Under the pieces are notes generated by a model. The model was not told the DNA's origin and made no database searches. It saw only the letters and a list, made by a program, of their open reading frames with translations. Shown here piece after piece: positions 7,717 to 15,642 of a DNA stretch of 64,000 nt (its first letter is position 1; every line of letters begins with the position of its first letter). The position numbers were made by a program, and so were the translations under genes. Source of the DNA: Planctomycetota bacterium (GTDB taxonomy: Bacteria > Planctomycetota > UBA1135); assembly GCA_027623295.1 (NCBI GenBank), contig JAQBXR010000001.1, positions 124,001 through 188,000 on the forward strand. Reading direction: 5' to 3'.

Positions 7717-9015
7717 ATGCCCTCTACAGCAGTCATCGGTCTCCAATGGGGAGACGAAGGAAAAGGAAAAATTATCGACAGCTTGTCCGCCGAGGCGGAC
7801 ATGATTGTCCGCTTTGCGGGTGGCAATAATGCCGGCCACACGGTTCACGTGGGGAGCGAGAAATACGTTCTGCACTTGATTCCCGGCGGCATCTTGCATG
7901 AAGGCAAAAAGAACATCATTGGCCGCGGCGTGGTGGTGAACTTAGACGCGCTCATCGAAGAGATCGATGGCCTTGAAGAACGTGGCGTGCCGGTTTCGGA
8001 ACGCTTGTTTATAGATAGCCGCGTGCATTTGATTTTTCCATATCACTGTCAGCTCGATGGGCTGGCTGAAAGGGGGCGCGGGGAAGCCAAGATCGGCACC
8101 ACCGGTCGCGGTATTGGTCCAGCTTATTCTGACAAAGTTGCGCGCACCGGCATTCGTCTGGCCGACGCCATGAACGCAGAAACCTTTGCCGAGTTGCTCA
8201 CCAACGCCATGGAGGAAAAGAACAACTTCATGCGTAAGGTGTACGGCGTGGAGCCTGAGAATCAGCAAGGCTTGCTTGAGAAAACCTTGGCGCAGGTGGA
8301 ACGGTTACGGCCTTTGGTGGTCGATGGCGGTGCCATGGTGCGCAAAGCTCATGCAACGGGTGAGCGCATTCTGTTTGAAGGTGCGCAAGGTCTCATGCTC
8401 GACCTAGATGCCGGCACCTATCCATTTGTGACTTCGTCATGGACGGGTCTTGCTGGAGTTTCTGGAGGTGCAGGCTTTCCGCCAAACCGCATCGACCGGG
8501 CACTTGCCGTGAGCAAGGCTTACTGCACCCGCGTGGGTTCTGGACCGTTCCCAAGTGAGCTTGATAACGCGGTCGGGCAAAAACTACGCGATCAAGGCAA
8601 TGAGTACGGTGCCACCACCGGACGTCCTCGTCGTTGCGGTTGGTTTGATGCCGTGCAAGCACGCTATGCCTGTTCGCTCAACGGATTAGACGGCGTCTTT
8701 TTGACCAACCTAGATGTGTTGAGTGGTTTCGAAGAGCTTGCGGTTTGCGTGGGTTATCGCTTTGAAGACGGCACCGAAACTACCGAGTTCCCGGGGGACC
8801 TCAGCTGCCTCAGCAAAATCACTCCGGTGTTTAAAACAATGCCTGGTTGGTCGGTAGACATTACCGCCGCGCGTAGTTTGGAAGAGCTTCCAGAGACTTG
8901 CCGCGCTTACGTAGCATTCTTGGAAGATCAAATGCAGACCACCATTACCACCTTGTCGGTGGGGCCTGGTCGCGATCAGTTATTTGAGTGTGAGCCTGCG
9001 GGCGCACCTGTCTAG
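7717..9015 (+). CDS. purA: Adenylosuccinate synthetase
   Basis: This enzyme joins IMP and aspartate using GTP, the first step from IMP to AMP. The 432-residue length is standard. Motifs seen are QWGDEGKGK near the start, NNAGHTV, TTGRGIGPAYSDK, EGAQGLMLDLDAGTYP, TRVGSGPFPSEL and TTGRPRRCGWFD. I place the start at ATG 7717 because the family begins at this point; the frame is open to 7594 but that extension has no homology-like character. A GGGAGG sequence lies about 45 bases upstream, too far to be its ribosome site. uppS follows after two bases, so purA probably leads the unit up to ybeY. Confidence 0.97.
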   Translation: MPSTAVIGLQWGDEGKGKIIDSLSAEADMIVRFAGGNNAGHTVHVGSEKYVLHLIPGGILHEGKKNIIGRGVVVNLDALIEEIDGLEERGVPVSERLFIDSRVHLIFPYHCQLDGLAERGRGEAKIGTTGRGIGPAYSDKVARTGIRLADAMNAETFAELLTNAMEEKNNFMRKVYGVEPENQQGLLEKTLAQVERLRPLVVDGGAMVRKAHATGERILFEGAQGLMLDLDAGTYPFVTSSWTGLAGVSGGAGFPPNRIDRALAVSKAYCTRVGSGPFPSELDNAVGQKLRDQGNEYGATTGRPRRCGWFDAVQARYACSLNGLDGVFLTNLDVLSGFEELAVCVGYRFEDGTETTEFPGDLSCLSKITPVFKTMPGWSVDITAARSLEELPETCRAYVAFLEDQMQTTITTLSVGPGRDQLFECEPAGAPV

Positions 9016-9017
9016 GT

Positions 9018-9767
9018 TTGGATTTAAAACCCGATTTCCCAGTGCCACGTCACGTTGGCGTCATCATGGATGGCAACGGACGATGGGCGCGGCGAACCGG
9101 ACTCATGCGCTTACGCGGGCATGAAGCCGGGGTGGAAGCGGTGCGCGATACCGTGGAGGCCGCCGCAGAGTGGGGGATTGAACACCTCACCCTGTACGCT
9201 TTTTCGGTAGAGAATTGGCAACGACCAAGGTTAGAAGTGGAAGGCCTCATGAAGTTCTTAGCGAACTTTTTGGCTACGGAAAAAGCTGGCCTGATTAAAA
9301 ACCGCATTCGTTTGCAGGGCTTGGGGCGCTTAGAAGACCTGCCCGCGAAAGTGGTCGATGCCCTGGCAGATGTTCAAGAGGCCACTAAGGAGGGCGACCG
9401 TATGACCCTGCGTTTGGCTTTGTCCTATGGCGGACGTCAGGAAATACTCGATGGCGTGCAAAAAATCCTAGCCGATGTGCAAGAAGGCAAGCTCAAGGCC
9501 GCTCATGTCGATCTCAGCACCATCGCGGCATCGCTTTATGATCCTGCAATGCCGGATCCGGACCTCATCATCCGAAGTGCTGGTGAAATCCGCTTGTCAA
9601 ACTTTCTTCTCTGGCAAGCCTCCTACTCGGAGTTCCACTTTACCGATGTTTTGTGGCCCGATTTCCGCCGCGAACAACTGCTTCTCGCTCTGCGTGATTA
9701 CCACTCCCGCGTGCGACGCTTCGGCAAAGTGCTGGACCGTGATCCCGCGGTAGAGAAAACATCCTAA
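9018..9767 (+). CDS. uppS: Isoprenyl (undecaprenyl) diphosphate synthase
   Basis: UppS builds the C55 lipid carrier used for peptidoglycan and surface polysaccharides by adding isopentenyl units to farnesyl diphosphate. The 249 residues include the catalytic MDGNGRWA block (Asp18, Asn20), LTLYAFSVENW and the C-terminal IRSAGEIRLSNFLLWQ segment, where most relatives read RTGGE. The start is most likely TTG 9018, two bases after the purA stop, giving ten residues before the conserved PRHVGVIMDG. Its stop overlaps the cdsA start as TAATG, so the pair is translationally coupled, as uppS-cdsA often are. Confidence 0.95.
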   Translation: MDLKPDFPVPRHVGVIMDGNGRWARRTGLMRLRGHEAGVEAVRDTVEAAAEWGIEHLTLYAFSVENWQRPRLEVEGLMKFLANFLATEKAGLIKNRIRLQGLGRLEDLPAKVVDALADVQEATKEGDRMTLRLALSYGGRQEILDGVQKILADVQEGKLKAAHVDLSTIAASLYDPAMPDPDLIIRSAGEIRLSNFLLWQASYSEFHFTDVLWPDFRREQLLLALRDYHSRVRRFGKVLDRDPAVEKTS

Positions 9768-10591
9768 TGAAGGACCTCAAACAACGCCTTGGTTTTGGCA
9801 CCATTTTGGTGACCGCCATTGTGGGTTTATTTTTACTCGACAAGTCTGCGGTGCCGGGCGCAGCCATGATTGTGTTGGGCCTGTTGGCCTTGTTGGCGCA
9901 GAATGAGCTTTACACGATGCTCAAAAACAGTGGCCTGGCTGCGCGTCAGTCGGTTGGCTTGTTTTTCGGCGCAGTCACTTTGCTCAATGCGTGGTTCGCT
10001 TGGGTGCCGGTTGCTGGACTCATTATTGGGCTCATCGTGGGTTATTTGGTGCTGGAAGTTTTGAGCCGCCAAGTGGAAAACGCACCCGCGCGCATTGGGT
10101 CGACCTTGCTCGGCTGGTTGTGCGTGCCACTCATGCTTAGCTCGGTTATCCATATCCGCCTGCTGGATCCAGTTGATGGCTGGGAGTGGGTCATGCTGCT
10201 AGTGGTTGGATGTAAGGCGGGAGACAGCTCCGCCTACCTTGTGGGCAGTGCCATGGGCAAACACAAGCTCATTCCAGAAGTGAGTCCGAATAAGTCTTGG
10301 GAAGGCGCGGCGGCATCGGTGTTGGGCGCGCTGCTCGGCGGCTATGTTGTCGCCAGCTGGGCTTTCGGTGGTCATATCGAGGCCATGATTTGGATTCCCG
10401 CAGTCTTGGTCACCAACCTCGGTGCCCAGTTTGGTGACCTTGTCGAGAGCCTTCTGAAGCGCGGATGTAAAACCAAGGACTCCGCCAGCGCAGTCCCTGC
10501 CTTCGGCGGCAGTTTCGATATGGTCGATTCCTTTCTGGTTGCAGCGCCGGCTCTGCATGGATACCTGGCGCTGACCCTGTATAGTGCTTAG
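9767..10591 (+). CDS. cdsA: Phosphatidate cytidylyltransferase (CDP-diacylglycerol synthase)
   Basis: CdsA makes CDP-diacylglycerol, the precursor of all bacterial phospholipids, in the inner membrane. The 274-residue protein has about seven to eight hydrophobic segments and the C-terminal signature region SPNKSWEG ... GDLVESLLKRGCKTKDS. The last part of the signature departs from the usual pattern: P-x-H-G-G reads PAFGG (His to Phe), and the D-R-x-D-S that follows reads DMVDS (Arg to Met). Lys and Asp of the KD pair and both Asp of the last motif remain. Position after uppS and the fold leave little doubt about identity. Confidence 0.9.
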   Translation: MKDLKQRLGFGTILVTAIVGLFLLDKSAVPGAAMIVLGLLALLAQNELYTMLKNSGLAARQSVGLFFGAVTLLNAWFAWVPVAGLIIGLIVGYLVLEVLSRQVENAPARIGSTLLGWLCVPLMLSSVIHIRLLDPVDGWEWVMLLVVGCKAGDSSAYLVGSAMGKHKLIPEVSPNKSWEGAAASVLGALLGGYVVASWAFGGHIEAMIWIPAVLVTNLGAQFGDLVESLLKRGCKTKDSASAVPAFGGSFDMVDSFLVAAPALHGYLALTLYSA

Positions 10592-10609
10592 ATACTGTGC
10601 GGAGCGCTT

Positions 10610-11587
10610 TTGCTCCGCCCCCGCATAAATTTGGAGACCCGCATCCCGCTGCTTTCCCTCGAAGAGGAGCAAGTCCTTTTCGGCCCACATGACCGGCATG
10701 TCAAGCAGGTGTCGCGCCGTTTTAACGTGCGCTTCAGTTCGCGTGGTGGAAACCTACGCCTGCAAGGTGGCGATGACGAAGTCAAGCTGCTCGCTGCACG
10801 GGTGGAAGATCTGTTGCAAGATTTGCGCGCTGGTAAAGAGTTCCAGCCTGCACAAATCGCAGATGCCTTGCTCGGTACTTCCTTTGCCGAAGATTCCGTC
10901 GGCCGAGGTGCTGACCCGCGCGATATCGTGCTCAACCAAAAGCCCAGCCGTTCCATGGGCGGAGGTCTTCCAAGCGCACGCACCGCAACTCAGCAGCGTT
11001 ACCTCGATCTTTTAGAAGAGAAGGAGTTGGTGTTCTCCGCGGGGCCAGCGGGCACCGGTAAGACTTTCCTCGCAGTCGCTGCAGCCGTACGTGCTTTACG
11101 CGATGGCACGGTGAAACGCTTGGTCCTGACCCGCCCTGCCGTTGAAGCAGGGGAGCACCTCGGTTTTTTGCCGGGCGACTTAGAGGAGAAGATCGATCCT
11201 TACTTACGTCCGCTCTACGATGCCCTGAATGACTTGCTCAGTCCCACAGCCGCACGTCGGATGAAGGATATGGACATGATTGAGGTGGCACCGCTCGCTT
11301 TTATGCGTGGTCGAACCTTGAATGATTCCTTTGTCATCTTGGACGAGGCGCAAAACGCATCGAAAGTGCAGATGAAAATGCTTCTTACGCGTTTAGGTGA
11401 GCGTACGCGTGCGGTGGTCACGGGTGACATCAGCCAAACCGACTTGCCGCGTGGACGCAGTGGTTTGAAAGACGCCATGGAGCGTTTGCGGGGCGTCGAA
11501 GGGGTGGGCATGGTGGAATTTCATGCTCGCGACGTGCAGCGTAGTAATCTGGTCGCGCGTGTCGTGGTCGCCTACGGAGACGAGTAG
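10610..11587 (+). CDS. phoH: PhoH-like ATPase (YbeZ type)
   Basis: PhoH/YbeZ proteins are single-domain ATPases that work with YbeY in rRNA and ribosome metabolism. The 325 residues carry an N-terminal KH-like region (FGPHDRHVKQVSRRF), the P-loop GPAGTGKT at 145-152, VLTRPAVEAGEHLGFLPGD and the Walker B motif FVILDEAQNA. The chosen TTG at 10610 has GGAG five bases upstream and starts inside a small GCGGAGC/GCTCCGC inverted repeat (10599-10618); an in-frame TTG at 10631 is the alternative. ybeY follows after two bases, the classic phoH-ybeY pairing. Confidence 0.93.
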   Translation: MLRPRINLETRIPLLSLEEEQVLFGPHDRHVKQVSRRFNVRFSSRGGNLRLQGGDDEVKLLAARVEDLLQDLRAGKEFQPAQIADALLGTSFAEDSVGRGADPRDIVLNQKPSRSMGGGLPSARTATQQRYLDLLEEKELVFSAGPAGTGKTFLAVAAAVRALRDGTVKRLVLTRPAVEAGEHLGFLPGDLEEKIDPYLRPLYDALNDLLSPTAARRMKDMDMIEVAPLAFMRGRTLNDSFVILDEAQNASKVQMKMLLTRLGERTRAVVTGDISQTDLPRGRSGLKDAMERLRGVEGVGMVEFHARDVQRSNLVARVVVAYGDE

Positions 11588-11589
11588 AA

Positions 11590-12033
11590 ATGTTGCCAGA
11601 AGACGCGCCGCGTTTAGGTTTTAGCGACCGCGTCGGATGGAACAAATATGCGGAACTGGAAGGCTTGCAGGAAGAACGGCTGCAAAAACTCGTTGCGCGC
11701 GCATGGGAATTGCAAAAAGGCCCACCGAAAGTGAAATTAGAAATTGTGTGGATGGGAGAGGCGGAACACAACCGTTTGCATGAACGTTTCCTTGACGATC
11801 CAACACCCACCGACGTCATTACCTTCCCTTATGGCGATGACGACTTGTTCGGCGAAATCGTGGTGAATTTAGATATGGCTCGTGCACAGGCGACTTCAAG
11901 GAATATTGACATGCGCGAGGAGGTGGCCCTCTATGTTGTTCATGGTGCGTTGCATTTATTAGGTTTAGAAGACGCAACCGTTGAGCAATGTGTTGAAATG
12001 CGGGCAGCAGAGTCGGCGGTATTGCTGTCGTAA
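11590..12033 (+). CDS. ybeY: YbeY endoribonuclease / rRNA maturation factor
   Basis: YbeY is a metal-dependent RNase involved in 16S rRNA 3'-end maturation and ribosome quality control. The 147-residue sequence shows PTDVITFPY, GEIVVN and the metal motif HGALHLLGLED at 118-128. The standard motif is H-G-x-L-H-L-x-G-Y-D-H; here the third ligand position (128) is Asp rather than His. This substitution also occurs, to my knowledge, in some planctomycete YbeY proteins, so it may be lineage-specific rather than inactivating. The ATG follows the phoH stop by two bases. Confidence 0.92.
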   Translation: MLPEDAPRLGFSDRVGWNKYAELEGLQEERLQKLVARAWELQKGPPKVKLEIVWMGEAEHNRLHERFLDDPTPTDVITFPYGDDDLFGEIVVNLDMARAQATSRNIDMREEVALYVVHGALHLLGLEDATVEQCVEMRAAESAVLLS

Positions 12034-12139
12034 GGCAAATTTCTTGCGATTTTTGTTTGTAATCGCATTTCATATCACGTGAAATCATCGCCACGGCAAA
12101 CCGGAAGGCGACTTCCATGCATCGCCGCACGCTTTCTCA

Positions 12140-12913
12140 ATGGTTAAACGCGCACGACTCGATAAGGACACCAACCAAACTTTGGTTCGGTTGTGGACTG
12201 AGTTTCGTGATTCCGAAAAGATTGAAGCACGCAATGCTTTGATTGAGTACTACCGGCCATACGCCGCCCGCGTCGCCCGGAAAGTGAAAGCGCGTTTGCC
12301 GCGGTCCGTGGAGTATGGAGATTTGGAAGGTGCCGGCGACGTCGGCCTTATTCAAGCCGTACATAGTTTCGACCCGGAACGAGGCGTGCCATTCGAAGCC
12401 TTCTGCGAGTACCGCGTACGCGGAGCAATTCTCGATGAGTTGCGTCGTCACGATTGGGTACCGCGTCCGGTACGCAACCGCTTGAACAAGTTGAAGGTGG
12501 TGGTGGAGGAGTTGCGTCGCGATTTAGAACGCGAGCCTTCGGAAATGGAGATTGCAGGAGCTCTTGACCTTGAGCTTCAGGAATACCATCGCCTTTACGG
12601 CGGTGGCCGCGATACACCTGTGCTGGCCGGTGGAAAACCTGGCAACGAGCACGGCGATGGCGAAGGAACCTTGGACTTCTACGAAGATCCTCGTTCCGAC
12701 GGCCCAGACGATGGCGCGCACTCGAAAGAGTTGCTTGAGCTCATCTCCCAGACCTTAGATGCTGAAGAACGCGAGATTCTGTTCATGCGTTTCTTCCTCG
12801 ATTACTCACTGAAAGATATCGGTGAGATCCGCGAGATTTCTCAATCCCGCGTTTCGAAGATTCTTGGCCGTATCATGGAGCGGCTAAAGGTTCGCTTCGA
12901 AGAGAAAATCTGA
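12140..12913 (+). CDS. Sigma factor of the FliA/WhiG (sigma-28) family
   Basis: Alternative sigma factors of this family direct RNA polymerase to special promoters, often for motility or development. The 257 residues have region 2 (LIEYYRPYAARVARKV, then YGDLEGAGDVGLIQAV and SFDPERGVPFEAFCEYRVRGAILDELR), a short region 3 (RNRLNKLKVVVEELRRDL) and region 4 with a C-terminal helix-turn-helix (YSLKDIGEIREISQSRVSKI). The linker before region 4 contains an acidic Gly-rich stretch. No flagellar or chemotaxis genes are in the window, so what it controls is open. It lies about 106 bases after ybeY and ends tail to tail with kdsA. Confidence 0.9.
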   Translation: MVKRARLDKDTNQTLVRLWTEFRDSEKIEARNALIEYYRPYAARVARKVKARLPRSVEYGDLEGAGDVGLIQAVHSFDPERGVPFEAFCEYRVRGAILDELRRHDWVPRPVRNRLNKLKVVVEELRRDLEREPSEMEIAGALDLELQEYHRLYGGGRDTPVLAGGKPGNEHGDGEGTLDFYEDPRSDGPDDGAHSKELLELISQTLDAEEREILFMRFFLDYSLKDIGEIREISQSRVSKILGRIMERLKVRFEEKI

Positions 12914-12938
12914 GTCCAACGGCCAACGGTCGGTGCGC

Positions 12939-13763
12939 TTAGCAGTTTTTCAAGGCTGAGCGAATCGCAAGCGCTTGCTTCAAGGTGGACCGCAGATGTT
13001 CCAAAGGAATCATGTTGGGGCCATCCGAGGGAGAAGACAGAGGGTCATCGTGCGTTTCGAGGAAGTAGCCATCAAAACCGTTGGCGGCAGCCGCACGCAA
13101 CATGAGCGGTGCGCGTTCCCAATCGCCACCAGATTTGCCGTCTAAGGTTCCAGGGGCCTGCACTGCATGGGTGGCATCCATCACAATCGGGTAGCCAGCT
13201 ACGCGGAGTTCTGGGATTGATGAGAAATCGACCACCAAACGTCCGTAACCAAAGAAGGTGCCGCGCTCAGTAATCAAAATACGCTTGTTGCCGGTGCTCT
13301 CCACCTTGCCGGCGGCGTGCTTCATATCGGCAGGAGCCAAAAATTGACCCTTCTTAATGTTCACGCAGCAACCAGTCTCGCCTGCCGCAACCAACAAGTC
13401 GGTTTGACGACATAGGAAGGCTGGGATCTGGAGGACATCGGCCACTTTGCCGACCGCAGCACAATGCTCTGGCAAGTGCACATCGGTCACAATGGGGACC
13501 TGGAGTTTTTCCTTAATCGCGGCCAGAATTTCCAACCCACGTTGGATGCCAATCCCACGCCCAGAGGAAGTGGAAGTGCGGTTTGCTTTATCAAAGCTTG
13601 CTTTAAACACCCACTGCACATCGAGGCCATCTAGCGCTTCTTGAATCTTCAACGCAAGGTCGATGGTCTGCTCACCCTCAATAGCGCAGGGGCCAGCGAG
13701 CAAGAGCGGTGCGGTGTCTGCGCCTAAGTGACGACCAGGAAGAAACTCGTGGGTGGTACTCAT
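12939..13763 (-). CDS. kdsA: 3-deoxy-8-phosphooctulonate (KDO-8-P) synthase
   Basis: KdsA condenses arabinose 5-phosphate with phosphoenolpyruvate in the pathway to KDO, the sugar that links lipid A to the LPS core. The 274 residues contain GPCAIE, FKASFDKANRTS, DVHLPEHC, PAFLCRQTDLL, NIKKGQF, FFGYGRLVVDF and MDATHAVQ. Cys26 in GPCAIE marks the metal-dependent class (as in Aquifex), in contrast to the Asn found in the E. coli metal-independent enzyme. It lies five bases after the lipid-kinase-like gene on the same strand. Its presence argues for an LPS-type outer membrane. Confidence 0.95.
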   Translation of the reverse strand: MSTTHEFLPGRHLGADTAPLLLAGPCAIEGEQTIDLALKIQEALDGLDVQWVFKASFDKANRTSTSSGRGIGIQRGLEILAAIKEKLQVPIVTDVHLPEHCAAVGKVADVLQIPAFLCRQTDLLVAAGETGCCVNIKKGQFLAPADMKHAAGKVESTGNKRILITERGTFFGYGRLVVDFSSIPELRVAGYPIVMDATHAVQAPGTLDGKSGGDWERAPLMLRAAAANGFDGYFLETHDDPLSSPSDGPNMIPLEHLRSTLKQALAIRSALKNC

Positions 13764-13768
13764 GAGAT

Positions 13769-14668
13769 TTAGGGGCGGGCGACCAAAAGGGGAACCTGCA
13801 TGCCATCGATGCTGAATTCTAACGGAGTGTGCCCTACGTAGTCGCCATCGACCTGGACTGGTGCGTTGTCCTTGCCTTGAATCCGCACTTTGCGCACTGG
13901 GAGGCGACGTACATCTGGCAGCTTCTCTAGTTGTCCTCCGGCCGCCGCTAAGGCGAAGAGTCCGCCGCGAAGGAGGTCCACGTTACGGAACAGAAAGAGC
14001 TCCCACAGGCCGTCCTGGAGGTTGCAGCGGCCAAGGCGGAGAATCGTGCTGCCGTAAATGCTGACACCAGAAAGAATGCCGTAGCTGTATTCACCGACGG
14101 GTTGATCATCGGCAATGATTTCTTGCGGGACTGGAGTCCAACTGCGCATGGCCTCGGCAAGTACTTTGATGTATTGCACCGGGTGAATCGGTCCATCGCG
14201 CTGCGCTTGCATGAGGCGCATGAGCTCGCCGTCGTAACCAAAACCCATACACAGGAAGCAGCGCCGGGTGCGGCGTACGCGTTCGCTTTGATAACTCACA
14301 GTTGGAATATCAATCAGCTGACGTTCCCCGCGCTCCACCAAAGTGACGGTGTCTTCTGGGCGACGGGAGATTTTCAACTCCTGCGCCAACATGTTGGCGG
14401 TGCCTAACGGAGAGAGGGCGAGTGGCGGAGCATCTTCTGCAGGCAAACCATTCATGACACTATTGAGGGTGCCATCGCCTCCGACCACGACTAGGCGGTC
14501 CGCCAACTTTGCAGCATTTTGCGCCCACTGGATTCCATCTTGTCGGGAACGTCCGATGTGCACGCCCACGGAATGTCCTCGCGCGCTGAGCAACTCAGCG
14601 ATGCGCGAAGCCCGTTCTGGCCCACGGCCACGGCCCGAAAATGGGTTGGCAATGATTTCGATTTGCAT
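13769..14668 (-). CDS. Diacylglycerol/sphingosine kinase-family lipid kinase
   Basis: Proteins of this family (DagK/YegS/LCB5) phosphorylate lipid alcohols. The 299-residue sequence has ANPFSGRGRG near the N-terminus, the nucleotide-binding GGDGTLN at 63-69, SPLGTANMLA and a C-terminal beta-sandwich ending in VQVDGDYVGHTP. There is no membrane segment. It precedes kdsA with a five-base gap, so the two form one unit, and it faces the RmlD-like gene across 35 bases. The lipid substrate cannot be told from sequence; a role in recycling diacylglycerol or in envelope lipid synthesis is inference. Confidence 0.88.
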   Translation of the reverse strand: MQIEIIANPFSGRGRGPERASRIAELLSARGHSVGVHIGRSRQDGIQWAQNAAKLADRLVVVGGDGTLNSVMNGLPAEDAPPLALSPLGTANMLAQELKISRRPEDTVTLVERGERQLIDIPTVSYQSERVRRTRRCFLCMGFGYDGELMRLMQAQRDGPIHPVQYIKVLAEAMRSWTPVPQEIIADDQPVGEYSYGILSGVSIYGSTILRLGRCNLQDGLWELFLFRNVDLLRGGLFALAAAGGQLEKLPDVRRLPVRKVRIQGKDNAPVQVDGDYVGHTPLEFSIDGMQVPLLVARP

Positions 14669-14703
14669 GGGGGAATGCTTTTGGCGGCTGGTAGCCTGTA
14701 AGT

Positions 14704-15591
14704 ATGTCCGCAGGAAGTTTAGCGCCGTGGTTGCTCACCGGCATGGGGGGAGTTTTGGGCTGGGGAATCCGGCAGTCCTTGCCGCAACATATTTTTGCCC
14801 TCGCTGGTCGGGTGCGCCCCGACTTCTGGCCCGACGCGCCCGGCATCCGTCTTGATTTGGCTGCGCCAGGAGAGTTCCGGGCTGCTTTAGAAATGCTGAA
14901 ACCTTCGGTAGTGGTGCACGCGGCATGTATGTCTCGAGCGCAGGAGTGTGCGGACTCCCCAGAGCGCACGCGGCAGGTCAATGTCTTGGCGGTCGAGGAG
15001 TGGTTGGCAACCACTTCGTCTATGGGCAGCTTTCCACTTTACGTTTCCACTGAGCAAGTTTTCGATGGCCGCGCGGAGTCGTATGCCGAAACCAGTCCAG
15101 TTTGCCCTTTGAGCTTGTACGGCGAAACCAAAGCTGAGGCTGAAGCCATGGTGCTTGCAGCTGGCGGTGCGGTGGTGCGTTTGCCGTTGTTGCTCGGTCC
15201 CGAAGTCGGCCGCGGACGATGTGGCGCTGACACCGCCATCTTGAATGCGGTACGTGCAGGGAGACGCCTGGGCCTATTCGAAGATGAATGGCGCACCCCG
15301 GTCGCGGCCGCTGCACTTGGGCCCATGTTGTGGAAGATTGCTGCGCAACGGATACCAGGAGTCTTTCACCTCTCTGGCAGTGAATCCGTTAGTCGTTTGC
15401 AGCTCGGCGAAATCGCCTGTGAGCTGGCCGGGCTGGAGCCCAACTTTGATGCTGTGTCCGCGGCTTCTTTCGCGGGTCCGCCGCGCAGTTTAAAGCTGAA
15501 TTTGGAAAATACTCGAAGCCAAGAAGTGCTCGGATGGGAGCCGCCGAATCTGCGACAATCCCTGGCCTGGAATTCGCTCACCCACCGCTAG
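14704..15591 (+). CDS. NAD(P)-dependent sugar-nucleotide reductase, RmlD-like SDR
   Basis: This 295-residue protein is an extended short-chain dehydrogenase similar to dTDP-4-dehydrorhamnose reductase. It shows a Rossmann glycine motif near the N-terminus (TGMGGVLG), VVHAACMSRAQECADSP (compare the RmlD AAYTAVDKAE region), YVSTEQVFDG and the catalytic Tyr139-x3-Lys143 in YGETK. The C-terminal part (PGVFHLSGSESVSR ... EIACELAGL) is also RmlD-like. No other rhamnose genes are nearby, so its exact substrate is uncertain. It ends 51 bases before valS. Confidence 0.8.
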   Translation: MSAGSLAPWLLTGMGGVLGWGIRQSLPQHIFALAGRVRPDFWPDAPGIRLDLAAPGEFRAALEMLKPSVVVHAACMSRAQECADSPERTRQVNVLAVEEWLATTSSMGSFPLYVSTEQVFDGRAESYAETSPVCPLSLYGETKAEAEAMVLAAGGAVVRLPLLLGPEVGRGRCGADTAILNAVRAGRRLGLFEDEWRTPVAAAALGPMLWKIAAQRIPGVFHLSGSESVSRLQLGEIACELAGLEPNFDAVSAASFAGPPRSLKLNLENTRSQEVLGWEPPNLRQSLAWNSLTHR

Positions 15592-15642
15592 GCTTTGAAC
15601 AGCAGGCGGTTTGGGACGCGGGCGAACCCAGCAAGAGGAATC

